Origin: Bacteroidales bacterium | GTDB taxonomy: Bacteria; Bacteroidota; Bacteroidia; Bacteroidales; UBA3824 | Direction: 5' to 3' | DNA length: 44,518 nucleotides | Assembly (NCBI GenBank): GCA_017417315.1 | Contig: JAFPZK010000067.1 | Span: 1-44,518 of the forward strand | Part shown: positions 24,569 through 30,788 of the stretch, piece by piece | How positions within the stretch are numbered: position 1 is the first letter of the stretch | How the letters are laid out: each line of letters opens with the position of its first letter | The notes under the pieces: generated by a model | The model's input: only the letters and a program-made list of their open reading frames with translations | Told to the model about the DNA's origin: nothing | Databases searched by the model: none | Position numbers and translations under genes: made by a program

Positions 24569-24841
24569 TTAATTGTATATTCCTAATTTGCGCATAACGT
24601 TGCGAATTGTAAAAACGCCGCAATTCATTTTAGGAATATTATTTTTTTCTGCGGCAACTTTTAAATCATTTTCAATTCTTGCCGCAATTTGCCACCCTGA
24701 ATATTCGGGGTGCAGTTTTCTATATTCATTTGTGAGTTCCGCAATCATGTCATTGCGCATGATAATATAGTTCTCATTAGTAGTTTTGTCGTGTATCGCA
24801 ATTTTTTTCATATCAATTTCTTTTATTTCATTTTTTTTCAT
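24569..24841 (-). CDS. First gene of the early operon, unknown function
   Basis: 90 residues. It has one conserved-looking segment (YRKLHPEYSGWQIAARIEND) and a C-terminal helix ending in RKLGIYN. An alternative start is Met-11 (24811), which is preceded by a better A-rich leader. As the gene immediately divergent from the repressor it occupies the Cro/antirepressor position, but no HTH can be made out with confidence. Confidence 0.55.
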   Translation of the reverse strand: MKKNEIKEIDMKKIAIHDKTTNENYIIMRNDMIAELTNEYRKLHPEYSGWQIAARIENDLKVAAEKNNIPKMNCGVFTIRNVMRKLGIYN

Positions 24842-24967
24842 TATATTTGCGTTATCATATTGAAATCTATATTGAATTTACGCTACAAAAGTATAGATAG
24901 TTTTCAATATTGCAAAATATTTTTTTGAAACAAATCAATATTTAATATTTATTAACATATTGGCGTT
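24842..24967. promoter_or_regulatory. Divergent repressor/early-operon control region
   Basis: Holds five copies of ATATTG or CAATAT (near 24857, 24869, 24905, 24937, 24955). The one at 24905-24912 is a perfect 8-bp palindrome, CAATATTG, inside TTTTCAATATTGCAAAA. These are the likely operators of the adjacent CI-like repressor. Confidence 0.55.
24886..24916 (-). promoter_or_regulatory. Leftward early promoter
   Basis: On the minus strand: TTTG (24913-24916), 19 nt, TACTTTTG (24886-24893). The CAATATTG palindrome sits between the two boxes, so a bound repressor would block the promoter. Confidence 0.7.
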
Positions 24968-25363
24968 ATGGGAAAAGTTGTAGAACGTTTTGCTAAATAT
25001 ATGGAAATTAAGGATTTAAATCCTAATAAAGTTACCAATGAGGCAAATTTATCTGTCGGCGTAATAGGCAAGGCTATGAAGAATAGTAGTGATTTTTCAA
25101 TAGAAACGGTTGAAAAAATCTTGTCTACGTATACCGATTTGGATGCTAATTGGCTATTAACTGGTAATGGAGAAATGATTAAAAGTCAATCTGACATAAC
25201 GTTAGGTGAAAATAGTAATCTCCAAAAAGGTAATAATAATGTCCATTGTGATTTGAAAATTGTCAAGGAAATTATTGACGGTTTAACTGACAAATATACA
25301 CAACAATTGAGAGTAAAAGATAGTCAGATTGAAAAGTTGCTAAATATACTTGATAAAAAATAA
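24968..25363 (+). CDS. CI-like phage repressor (HTH)
   Basis: 131 residues. An N-terminal helix-turn-helix (about 5-60): VERFAKYMEIKDLNPNKVTN then EANLSVGVIGKAMKN. This is followed by the DLDANWLLTGNGEMIKSQ linker typical of Bacteroidota phage repressors. The C-terminal half is a coiled coil (QQLRVKDSQIEKLLNILDKK), probably for oligomerisation; there is no S24 peptidase domain, so induction cannot use RecA-stimulated self-cleavage in the classic way. It is divergent from the early operon with operators between. It is the likely lysogeny switch. Confidence 0.8.
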   Translation: MGKVVERFAKYMEIKDLNPNKVTNEANLSVGVIGKAMKNSSDFSIETVEKILSTYTDLDANWLLTGNGEMIKSQSDITLGENSNLQKGNNNVHCDLKIVKEIIDGLTDKYTQQLRVKDSQIEKLLNILDKK

Positions 25364-25424
25364 TGATAGTTGTCATTATTTTTTTATTAAAAATGTTGAA
25401 ATCAATATTGAATTAAAGAAAAAA

Positions 25425-25979
25425 ATGAAAGAAAAAGAATCACTTATAATAAAAAAAATAAATGCCAACAATTTAATTGATTACTTAAAAACACTTGAAT
25501 TTATAACCATTAATGATATACCAAATGGATTATTTGAAGTTGTTTTTGATGAGAGCGTTAAATCTCAAAAATTGCATAATCATTTATTGGAGTATTTGCA
25601 AATCAAAACTATAAATGAGTCAGATAATTATAGATTTGTTAGAGTAGTTCCCTCAAAAGAGTCATTTGACCCAGATGATTCTGTTATAGTAAAAGATCCT
25701 GTTAATAAATTAAGGCGCGTTATTGTAACAGAAGGTAATGAAAGATGTAGGAGATTATCAGCATATTTAAGATCATTGCCTTTTGTTACTGAAATAGAAG
25801 ACGATAAAGGCAAAGAATACGTAACATTTAAAGTAAATCTTGAAAATGAAATAGGTTTCTCTTTGGTGGATTACTTGAAAGTGTTGGAAAAGTTTGTGGA
25901 AATCGCTTTGTCATCACCGGGAGATATAATTAGGGAATTTCGTAAAGGTTATGAAATTTTGTTTGATATTTGTTGGTGA
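25425..25979 (+). CDS. Protein of unknown function beside the repressor
   Basis: 184 residues from ATG 25425, which follows an A-rich leader; earlier starts lack support. Two related halves may be present: NANNLIDYLKTLEFITIND and CRRLSAYLRSLPFVTEIEDD both read helix-strand 'L..YL+.L.F.T.I.D', suggesting an internal duplication. Strongly charged, no membrane segment. AT-rich codon use differs from the early operon. It is inserted between the repressor and a repressor-tail remnant, so it looks like acquired cargo. Confidence 0.55.
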   Translation: MKEKESLIIKKINANNLIDYLKTLEFITINDIPNGLFEVVFDESVKSQKLHNHLLEYLQIKTINESDNYRFVRVVPSKESFDPDDSVIVKDPVNKLRRVIVTEGNERCRRLSAYLRSLPFVTEIEDDKGKEYVTFKVNLENEIGFSLVDYLKVLEKFVEIALSSPGDIIREFRKGYEILFDICW

Positions 25980-25999
25980 TTAATTAACTTGGCAGTAAC

Positions 26000-26062
26000 G
26001 TGCAAATTTCCAAATCACAAGAGCAAATTGACCGGCTGATAAGTCTGTTGGAAAGAAAATGA
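26000..26062 (+). pseudogene. Remnant of a second repressor C-terminus
   Basis: A 20-codon open stretch ending in a stop reads VQISKSQEQIDRLISLLERK. Phage repressors often end this way, and the tail of the intact repressor here (VKDSQIEKLLNILDKK) is similar. There is no start or HTH upstream in frame. It looks like the stub of an older repressor allele left after replacement of the repressor plus the 184-residue gene. Confidence 0.5.
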
Positions 26063-26083
26063 TAACGAAGGAAAAGGGAAAAA

Positions 26084-26515
26084 ATGGAAAAAAAGGAATT
26101 AAAAGAAATCCTAACAGAGTTGGGTAATATATACCCGGTGAGGTATGCACGTCGTTCCGCTATTGCGCCGGTCTTATGGATATGTGGTGCAACTTTCACG
26201 ACTGTGTTAATTTGGTGTACGGTTAATGTCTTTTTATTAGGCAATTGTGAGTACGTCGAAAAAGTTTTTAACTTTGCAGCAACTATCGCCGCAATATCTT
26301 TTGGAGTTGCGTTGCTTACGGTGGTTTTGTGTCTTATATTAGACACCAAACGACTTCATTCAGAACAATACTTAATTGAAAAGCAACGGTTAGATTTGAA
26401 AGAGGACGGTGATAGCATTGATGATAAAGACAAAGACGATGGAAGCGACATTGGAAACACAGATAGAGACGGAAAACCAAATAAAAACGGAGGCAGAAAT
26501 GGCAGTAGGAACTAA
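26084..26515 (+). CDS. Two-helix membrane protein with acidic tail
   Basis: 143 residues. Two transmembrane helices (IAPVLWICGATFTTVLIWCT and AATIAAISFGVALLTVVLCLI) and a cytoplasmic tail rich in Asp/Lys/Asn (SIDDKDKDDGSDIGNTDRDG). No family is recognised. Its 3' end overlaps the start of the Cas2/VapD-like gene by 17 bp, suggesting a coupled pair. A small membrane effector beside a small RNase-like protein recalls toxin or abortive-infection modules, but this is inference. Confidence 0.55.
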   Translation: MEKKELKEILTELGNIYPVRYARRSAIAPVLWICGATFTTVLIWCTVNVFLLGNCEYVEKVFNFAATIAAISFGVALLTVVLCLILDTKRLHSEQYLIEKQRLDLKEDGDSIDDKDKDDGSDIGNTDRDGKPNKNGGRNGSRN

Positions 26516-26804
26516 AATTAAACGGTCATATTTGATTTGTTTCAATCCTTATGCCGATGATAGGGATAAAATATTGGGTATTTTAAATAAAGAGGGGTTG
26601 AAAACTTGGCGTACCGAAATTTCGGGTTGTATTATGCTGAAAACAGTAAATAGTGCCAAAATAGTAAGGGATTTGCTTGTAGATAAAATGGAAGGTCGTT
26701 TTATCGTTGCAGAAATAAGCGGTAACCGTAACGGTATGATGTCGCAAAAAGGGTGGGATTTTTTAGCAGATTCAAGAAACACGGAAGTAGTGTATGATGT
26801 GTAG
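26499..26804 (+). CDS. Small ferredoxin-like-fold protein, Cas2/VapD (SinR-family)-like
   Basis: 101 residues from ATG 26499, preceded by an unusually clear GGAGG Shine-Dalgarno sequence. Pattern: SYLICFNPYA, a helix DDRDKILGILNKEG, strand TWRTEISGCIMLKT, helix AKIVRDLLVDKM, strand RFIVAEISG, then QKGWDFLADS. This beta-alpha-beta-beta-alpha-beta order with a terminal W is that of small Cas2/VapD-like 'SinR family' proteins of Bacteroidota. There is no CRISPR array or cas1, so an adaptation role is excluded. It may be an RNase-type toxin or phage regulator. Confidence 0.5.
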   Translation: MAVGTKIKRSYLICFNPYADDRDKILGILNKEGLKTWRTEISGCIMLKTVNSAKIVRDLLVDKMEGRFIVAEISGNRNGMMSQKGWDFLADSRNTEVVYDV

Positions 26805-26820
26805 CGAATCTGATAAAAAA

Positions 26821-26851
26821 TTGCATAATTCGTTTTTTAGTGTTATTTTTG
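26821..26851 (+). promoter_or_regulatory. Promoter of the rloA-rloB pair
   Basis: TTG (26821-26823), 20 nt, TATTTTTG (26844-26851). The start of transcription would fall about 20 nt before the ATG at 26879, so the defence pair has its own promoter. Confidence 0.65.
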
Positions 26852-26878
26852 CAAAAAAATTACAAAAACAAAAGTGTT

Positions 26879-28057
26879 ATGCTGTTAAAAATCGAATTGG
26901 AAAATTTTTTTTCCATAAAAGATAGGGTAACGTTGGATTTCAGAGCGGGTAATATCAACACAGCCAAAAGCCGTGAATTAAAAGATAACGTTATTGATTG
27001 GAACGGTCAAAAAGTTTTAAAAACCATTGGCTTGTTCGGTCAGAACGCTTCGGGAAAATCCAACATTGTAAAGGCAATAAATTTTTGCTGCCGTATGGTT
27101 TTTGAATCACACCTTTATAATGAAAATACTGTGTTTGGTTTTCAGCCTTTTAAATTCGACGGGTGGAGTTCTAAACCGAGTAGTTTTTTAGTGGATTTTG
27201 TTTGCGATGGTATTGAATATGAGTATTCTTTTTCGCTGACAAAATCGGAAATAATTTCAGAATCATTATTTTATTACCCTAACAAACGCCGGGCAAAAAT
27301 TTTCGTAAGACAGATTGACGGTTATTCTTACGGTGAGGGGGTAATTCCACGCGCAAAAGACGTAGAACTGAATACAAGCCGGAAAAACCTTTACCTCAGC
27401 CGTGCAAGTTCTATGAACCGCGAATTTGCAAAAACAATATTCAACTATTTTTACAATAGTTTTATTTTGGGTATTGTCCCGATAAACAGCGAAATAACCG
27501 AGCAACTTTTTACGAAATACAAAAAAGTAATTCTCGAAGCCCTTTCTGTTTGCGATTGTGATATTTGTAACATCGAACTGCGTAAAAACAAAGATGTTAT
27601 ACAATTTTTGACATATCACAAAACCGCACCCGAAATACCTTTTGATATGGCGGGGGAAGAATCCGCCGGAACGAGTATGTTATTTTGTGTATTGTTGTTG
27701 TTGCTTGATGTAGTTAAAAACAAAAAGTCGCTGATGTTGGACGAGTTTGATATAAGTTTGCATACGTTGTTGGCAGACTTTATTTTGGATTTTATTCATG
27801 CTTCCGAAAGTTCACAACTTTTATTTACCACACACAATACTAATTTGATAGATACAGACCGCTTGCGTAAAGACCAGATAGTTTTTGTAAACAAAAAGTC
27901 TGACGGTTCTACCGATGTGTATTCGCTTTATGATTTCAAGGATTTTCGCGACAATATGGACGCGGAAAAAAGTTACAAACAAGGTCGTTTTGATGCCGTT
28001 CCGATAGTCGGAACATCGGTCGGTAGTCTTAAAAAACTTTTGGAGGAGATAAAATGA
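26879..28057 (+). CDS. rloA: RloA-like AAA/ABC-type ATPase (anti-phage defence)
   Basis: 392 residues, an OLD/RloA-type ATPase. Walker A GLFGQNASGKSN at about 53-64, an ABC-like signature AGEESAGTS, Walker B LMLDEFDISLH and a switch His in TTHNTNLI. The N-terminus LLKIELENFFSIKDRVTLDF is the standard first strand-helix of this family. The ATG at 26879 is chosen over GTG 26840. It overlaps the Toprim partner gene by ATGA, so they are translated together. RloA-RloB and similar ATPase-Toprim pairs act in phage defence; here it is probably prophage-borne superinfection immunity. Confidence 0.85.
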   Translation: MLLKIELENFFSIKDRVTLDFRAGNINTAKSRELKDNVIDWNGQKVLKTIGLFGQNASGKSNIVKAINFCCRMVFESHLYNENTVFGFQPFKFDGWSSKPSSFLVDFVCDGIEYEYSFSLTKSEIISESLFYYPNKRRAKIFVRQIDGYSYGEGVIPRAKDVELNTSRKNLYLSRASSMNREFAKTIFNYFYNSFILGIVPINSEITEQLFTKYKKVILEALSVCDCDICNIELRKNKDVIQFLTYHKTAPEIPFDMAGEESAGTSMLFCVLLLLLDVVKNKKSLMLDEFDISLHTLLADFILDFIHASESSQLLFTTHNTNLIDTDRLRKDQIVFVNKKSDGSTDVYSLYDFKDFRDNMDAEKSYKQGRFDAVPIVGTSVGSLKKLLEEIK

Positions 28058-28611
28058 AAGGACGGGACAATAAACGGCAACGTACTATGAAACAGGTTTT
28101 TCTTGTCTTTTGTGAGGGGGAAACCGAAACCAATTATATAGATTTTATTAGGCGGGAATATCATTCGCCTATAAAAATTGTATCCAAAACCGAAGGTAAC
28201 AGAATATCACAACAACTGATTTTGCGCCACCAAAACGAACTCAAAAACTCTAAAAATGATGTGATACAGACGTTTTTGATGTATGATTTGGACGTTAAAA
28301 GCGTGAATAAAAAACTGAAATCATGCAACGCCGTATGGTTGTGCAGTAATCCGTGTATAGAATTGTGGTTTTTGTTGCATTGCAAGAATCAGACAGCGGA
28401 AATAACAACTGTGCATTGTCTTAACGAATTGAAACGCAGCAATAAATGTTGGCATGATTATCAAAAATCTTTTTTGACGGAATCACAAAAAAGCGTTTTA
28501 AGGGAAAATCTCACAATGGCAATTCAACGCGCTAAACGTTTGCCGGAAAATCAAAATCCGTCTTCAACGGTTTACAGATTATTAGAGTGGATTATTTCGT
28601 CTGAGATGTAA
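28054..28611 (+). CDS. rloB: RloB-like Toprim-type protein
   Basis: 185 residues. Toprim-like acidic motifs: the Glu in VFCEGETE at about 22-29 and the DxD in FLMYDLDVK at about 75. The conserved NPCIELWFLLH segment is diagnostic of RloB. The partner ATPase is encoded just upstream with a 4-nt overlap. By analogy with other ATPase-Toprim defence pairs it is probably the nuclease effector; this has not been shown for this protein. It is the last rightward gene before a stack of terminators. Confidence 0.82.
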   Translation: MKGRDNKRQRTMKQVFLVFCEGETETNYIDFIRREYHSPIKIVSKTEGNRISQQLILRHQNELKNSKNDVIQTFLMYDLDVKSVNKKLKSCNAVWLCSNPCIELWFLLHCKNQTAEITTVHCLNELKRSNKCWHDYQKSFLTESQKSVLRENLTMAIQRAKRLPENQNPSSTVYRLLEWIISSEM

Positions 28612-28617
28612 AAAAAA

Positions 28618-28640
28618 GCGGGCGTTATCACAACGTCCGC
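28618..28640 (-). terminator. Terminator of the leftward late operon
   Basis: Stem GCGGGCGTT/AACGTCCGC (one G-T pair) with a run of T only when read on the minus strand. It would stop leftward transcription that had passed the ATPase gene ending at 28900. Confidence 0.65.
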
Positions 28641-28728
28641 AAAATGTTAAACCTTGTAGTTTAATATAAAAAAATGGTAATTGGATTATTTCTCACCGCA
28701 AAGATACTATTTATTTTTTTTGAAAATC

Positions 28729-28777
28729 AAAACGCCATTTGTCCCAAAATAGATTTTAGGACAAATGGCGTTTTTTT
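28729..28777. terminator. Long hairpin, bidirectional terminator with GTCC box
   Basis: A 16-bp perfect stem (AAAACGCCATTTGTCC with GGACAAATGGCGTTTT) and a 14-nt loop, followed by T7. It separates rloB from the small RNA. Its top also contains the ATTTGTCCCAAAA box seen at the late promoters. Confidence 0.8.
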
Positions 28778-28792
28778 AGTTTCGCCAATTTG

Positions 28793-28824
28793 TTTGGTGG
28801 TATCGAATTTTTGTTTTACCTTTG
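28793..28824 (+). promoter_or_regulatory. Promoter of small RNA copy 1
   Basis: TTTG (28793-28796), exactly 20 nt, TACCTTTG (28817-28824). The same spacing and flanks occur at copy 2 (40222-40253). Confidence 0.75.
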
Positions 28825-28829
28825 CAGTG

Positions 28830-28895
28830 TCCAATAAGGACAGAAGGTATTCAAACTTCGAGTCATTATGACATGAGCCACTGAATACCTTTTTT
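28830..28895 (+). ncRNA. Candidate double-hairpin small RNA, copy 1
   Basis: Predicted RNA of about 65 nt: a small 5' hairpin GTCC-AATAA-GGAC, then a long hairpin AAGGTATTCA (28844-28853) with TGAATACCTT, ending in a T-run. An extra inner stem GTCAT/ATGAC lies at the top. No ORF is present. It runs against the end of the late operon and stops next to the ATPase gene (stop at 28900). A second copy with the same promoter, both stems and a shared GAGCC loop motif lies at 40259-40324, which supports a real gene family rather than a chance hairpin. Confidence 0.65.
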
Positions 28896-28899
28896 GTTT

Positions 28900-29580
28900 T
28901 TAAAATACCTCAAACTCTTTCCCTACTTCGCCGAAACGGTTTTTAACTGTTGTGGCAATACCCGGACTTTTGAAAACGACCGTTATATCGCCTTGGTGCT
29001 GTTTGACTATTGAGCCGCGCACACCGCCTTTTTGATTGGCAAACGAAATAGCCACAAATCCCATTTCAGGGAACAGGTCCTTTTTCATTTTCCACAATTC
29101 TTTTTCGTCAAGGTTCGACATTTGTATCGAATCGAAAAACGCAAAATTATAACGTCCCGTTTTCAAAACCTTTTCTATTTGTTCGGGGTTGTCGCTGCTG
29201 AAATTTAGGTCTAAACGTGATGATACATTTTCGCCCAAAAATTCAAATATGCGTTTGGTACGGCTTTGGTTCATTTCGTTCTCAAAGAAAATCACCCGTC
29301 CGAAATTCTGTGCCAAATAGTTGGCAAATTTCAGGCAGAATGTTGTTTTGCCGTGTCCCGGAGGCGAAGAAATCACCATATAAAAATTGCGTTCCGGCTC
29401 TCCGATGAAGTCGAGCCAATCTCCTTTGAATTTAAGTCCCGGTGCAAATTCCGTACTCATAAGGTCTGTGGCGGTAATAGACCCTAATCCGGCAAAAGAA
29501 GGCTGCGCTTTGTGCGAGCCTTTTACGCCGAAATTAGTCGGAACTATTCCGCCAAAACCTATTGAAAATCCGTTGTTCAT
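28900..29580 (-). CDS. RecA-fold ATPase (RadA/DnaB-like), last gene of the late operon
   Basis: 226 residues. Walker A is ISSPPGHGKTTF at about 71-82. A Walker B-type strand reads FAFFDSIQMSN, and strand 3 is VIFFENEMNQ, with the Glu expected of the RecA/DnaB fold. The first 55 residues are glycine-rich and unstructured (FSIGFGGIVPTNFG). The C-terminus has VAISFANQKGG and IVKQHQGD, which correspond to the DNA-binding loop region. It is likely to process or pair single-stranded DNA for the element. It starts 9 nt after the KP-rich gene. Confidence 0.7.
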   Translation of the reverse strand: MNNGFSIGFGGIVPTNFGVKGSHKAQPSFAGLGSITATDLMSTEFAPGLKFKGDWLDFIGEPERNFYMVISSPPGHGKTTFCLKFANYLAQNFGRVIFFENEMNQSRTKRIFEFLGENVSSRLDLNFSSDNPEQIEKVLKTGRYNFAFFDSIQMSNLDEKELWKMKKDLFPEMGFVAISFANQKGGVRGSIVKQHQGDITVVFKSPGIATTVKNRFGEVGKEFEVF

Positions 29581-29589
29581 TTCTGTTTT

Positions 29590-30330
29590 TTAACGGTTTG
29601 AAAATTTAATACCTGAAAATCCGTAATTAAAGCCTGACAAATTTTCTTTTTTGAGTTCGGGCTTTTTCTCTTTTTTCGATACGGAAAAATCTTTGTCTTT
29701 GATTGCCTTTTTGCATTTTGCAACGAGGTCTGCATATTGCTGAACCTCCACTTTTGCTTTGTTGCTGTTGGCAAGCGGCAAAAGTTTTTCCTGAATCTCA
29801 CGGATAATTTCAACATTAGGAGTTTTTTTGCCGTGTTTTGAATTGAAGTACGCCTGAATGTCTTTTACGAATTTCCTAACACGCCAAGTGTCCTTTGTTT
29901 TTCCGGCAAATGATTTTACAAAACTCTGTACAGTTGAAAGCCAATCGGGAGTTTCGCCGATTTTTTTCTTAGGTTCTTTTTTCGGCTTGTTTTCCGTTTT
30001 GGGTTTGGAGTCCTTTTTAGGCTTCGCCTTCGGTTCGGGTTTGTGTTCGGATTCCTGTTTCGGTTTCTTTTCCGTTTTAGGTTTGGAGTCCTTTTTAGGC
30101 TTTGCCTTCGGTTCGGGTTTGGGTTGCGGTTTTGGTTCGTCCTCTTTGTCGGTAAATTTGTTTACCTTTTCGATGAACAACTCCAAATCTTTCATCATAT
30201 CCTCGTCAAAATCGTCAAGCATTTTTATAAACGGGATAAATGAATCTTCACCGATTTTTACTAATTCTTTGGGCAATTTACCTTTGATATTGTCCCATTC
30301 TTTGCCTAAATTCTGTGCTGTAATCTTCAT
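29590..30330 (-). CDS. Protein with long Lys-Pro-rich repeat linker
   Basis: 246 residues. Residues 1-60 are helical. Residues about 65-115 consist of repeats of PKPEPKAKPKKDSKPKTE, two near-perfect blocks also visible as a DNA repeat near 29990-30127. The remaining C-terminal domain (about 120-225) is helical and basic. Such KP linkers join domains in phage structural or injected proteins. No family is recognised. The start has the shared leader CAAACAACTAAAAAAA (30339-30354). Confidence 0.6.
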   Translation of the reverse strand: MKITAQNLGKEWDNIKGKLPKELVKIGEDSFIPFIKMLDDFDEDMMKDLELFIEKVNKFTDKEDEPKPQPKPEPKAKPKKDSKPKTEKKPKQESEHKPEPKAKPKKDSKPKTENKPKKEPKKKIGETPDWLSTVQSFVKSFAGKTKDTWRVRKFVKDIQAYFNSKHGKKTPNVEIIREIQEKLLPLANSNKAKVEVQQYADLVAKCKKAIKDKDFSVSKKEKKPELKKENLSGFNYGFSGIKFSNR

Positions 30331-30338
30331 TATTTTAC

Positions 30339-30354
30339 TTTTTTTAGTTGTTTG
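30339..30354 (-). promoter_or_regulatory. Shared leader of the KP-rich gene
   Basis: Minus-strand CAAACAACTAAAAAAA, 8 nt upstream of the ATG. Identical 16-mers lie before the two largest polyvalent genes (38265-38280 and 40763-40778). Confidence 0.65.
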
Positions 30355-30362
30355 TAATTATT

Positions 30363-30749
30363 TTAAAATGTCATTAATTTAAGTCTTGCGGCTGCCATTT
30401 TCATTTTGGCTTTTGCGAGTTGTAATTGTTTCGCCTTGTCGTCGCTGCCTTTTGGTTTTTCGGGCGTTACGGCTGACTGTGCGGCGCAATAGTCGGCGAG
30501 GTTTTTTGCCGCGTCCTCTTCTGAACGCATTGTAGAGCCGAAATAATCTTCGTACATCTTTTTGGTTACGCCGAGAGAATGAATGTCGGGGTTAGAACCC
30601 GCGTCTACTTTTGTAGCGGATATTGCTGCCGGTTCGGTAAAGTTGTTTGTGATCTTACCGATTTCCTCGCGCATTTCCGCATAGATTTTGCCCTCCTCCG
30701 TGTCCGGAAGTTTAGCGTTTTTAATTGTTTCTAATGTCTGTTTATCCAT
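30363..30749 (-). CDS. Small protein with amphipathic C-terminal tail
   Basis: 128 residues, helical. The C-terminus LQLAKAKMKMAAARLKLMTF is a striking basic amphipathic segment that resembles the short LL-x-I/S-EAKLA motifs at the ends of the polyvalent proteins encoded upstream. No family is recognised. A partial copy of the shared leader (AACAACTAAATAAAG) precedes the ATG. It probably belongs to the virion-associated or injected set, by context. Confidence 0.55.
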   Translation of the reverse strand: MDKQTLETIKNAKLPDTEEGKIYAEMREEIGKITNNFTEPAAISATKVDAGSNPDIHSLGVTKKMYEDYFGSTMRSEEDAAKNLADYCAAQSAVTPEKPKGSDDKAKQLQLAKAKMKMAAARLKLMTF

Positions 30750-30788
30750 TTTTTAAATACTTTATTTAGTTGTTTTTTTTAATTTACG

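Noticed and set aside
26499..26804. cas2 of a CRISPR adaptation module
   Set aside because: No cas1, leader or repeat array in the window; the broader VapD/SinR-like family is a better fit.
29858..30382. 174-codon plus-strand ORF opposite the KP-rich gene
   Set aside because: It is the mirror of the low-complexity Lys-Pro repeats; its Gly/Phe/Ser-rich product has no natural composition, and the minus frame fits the operon.
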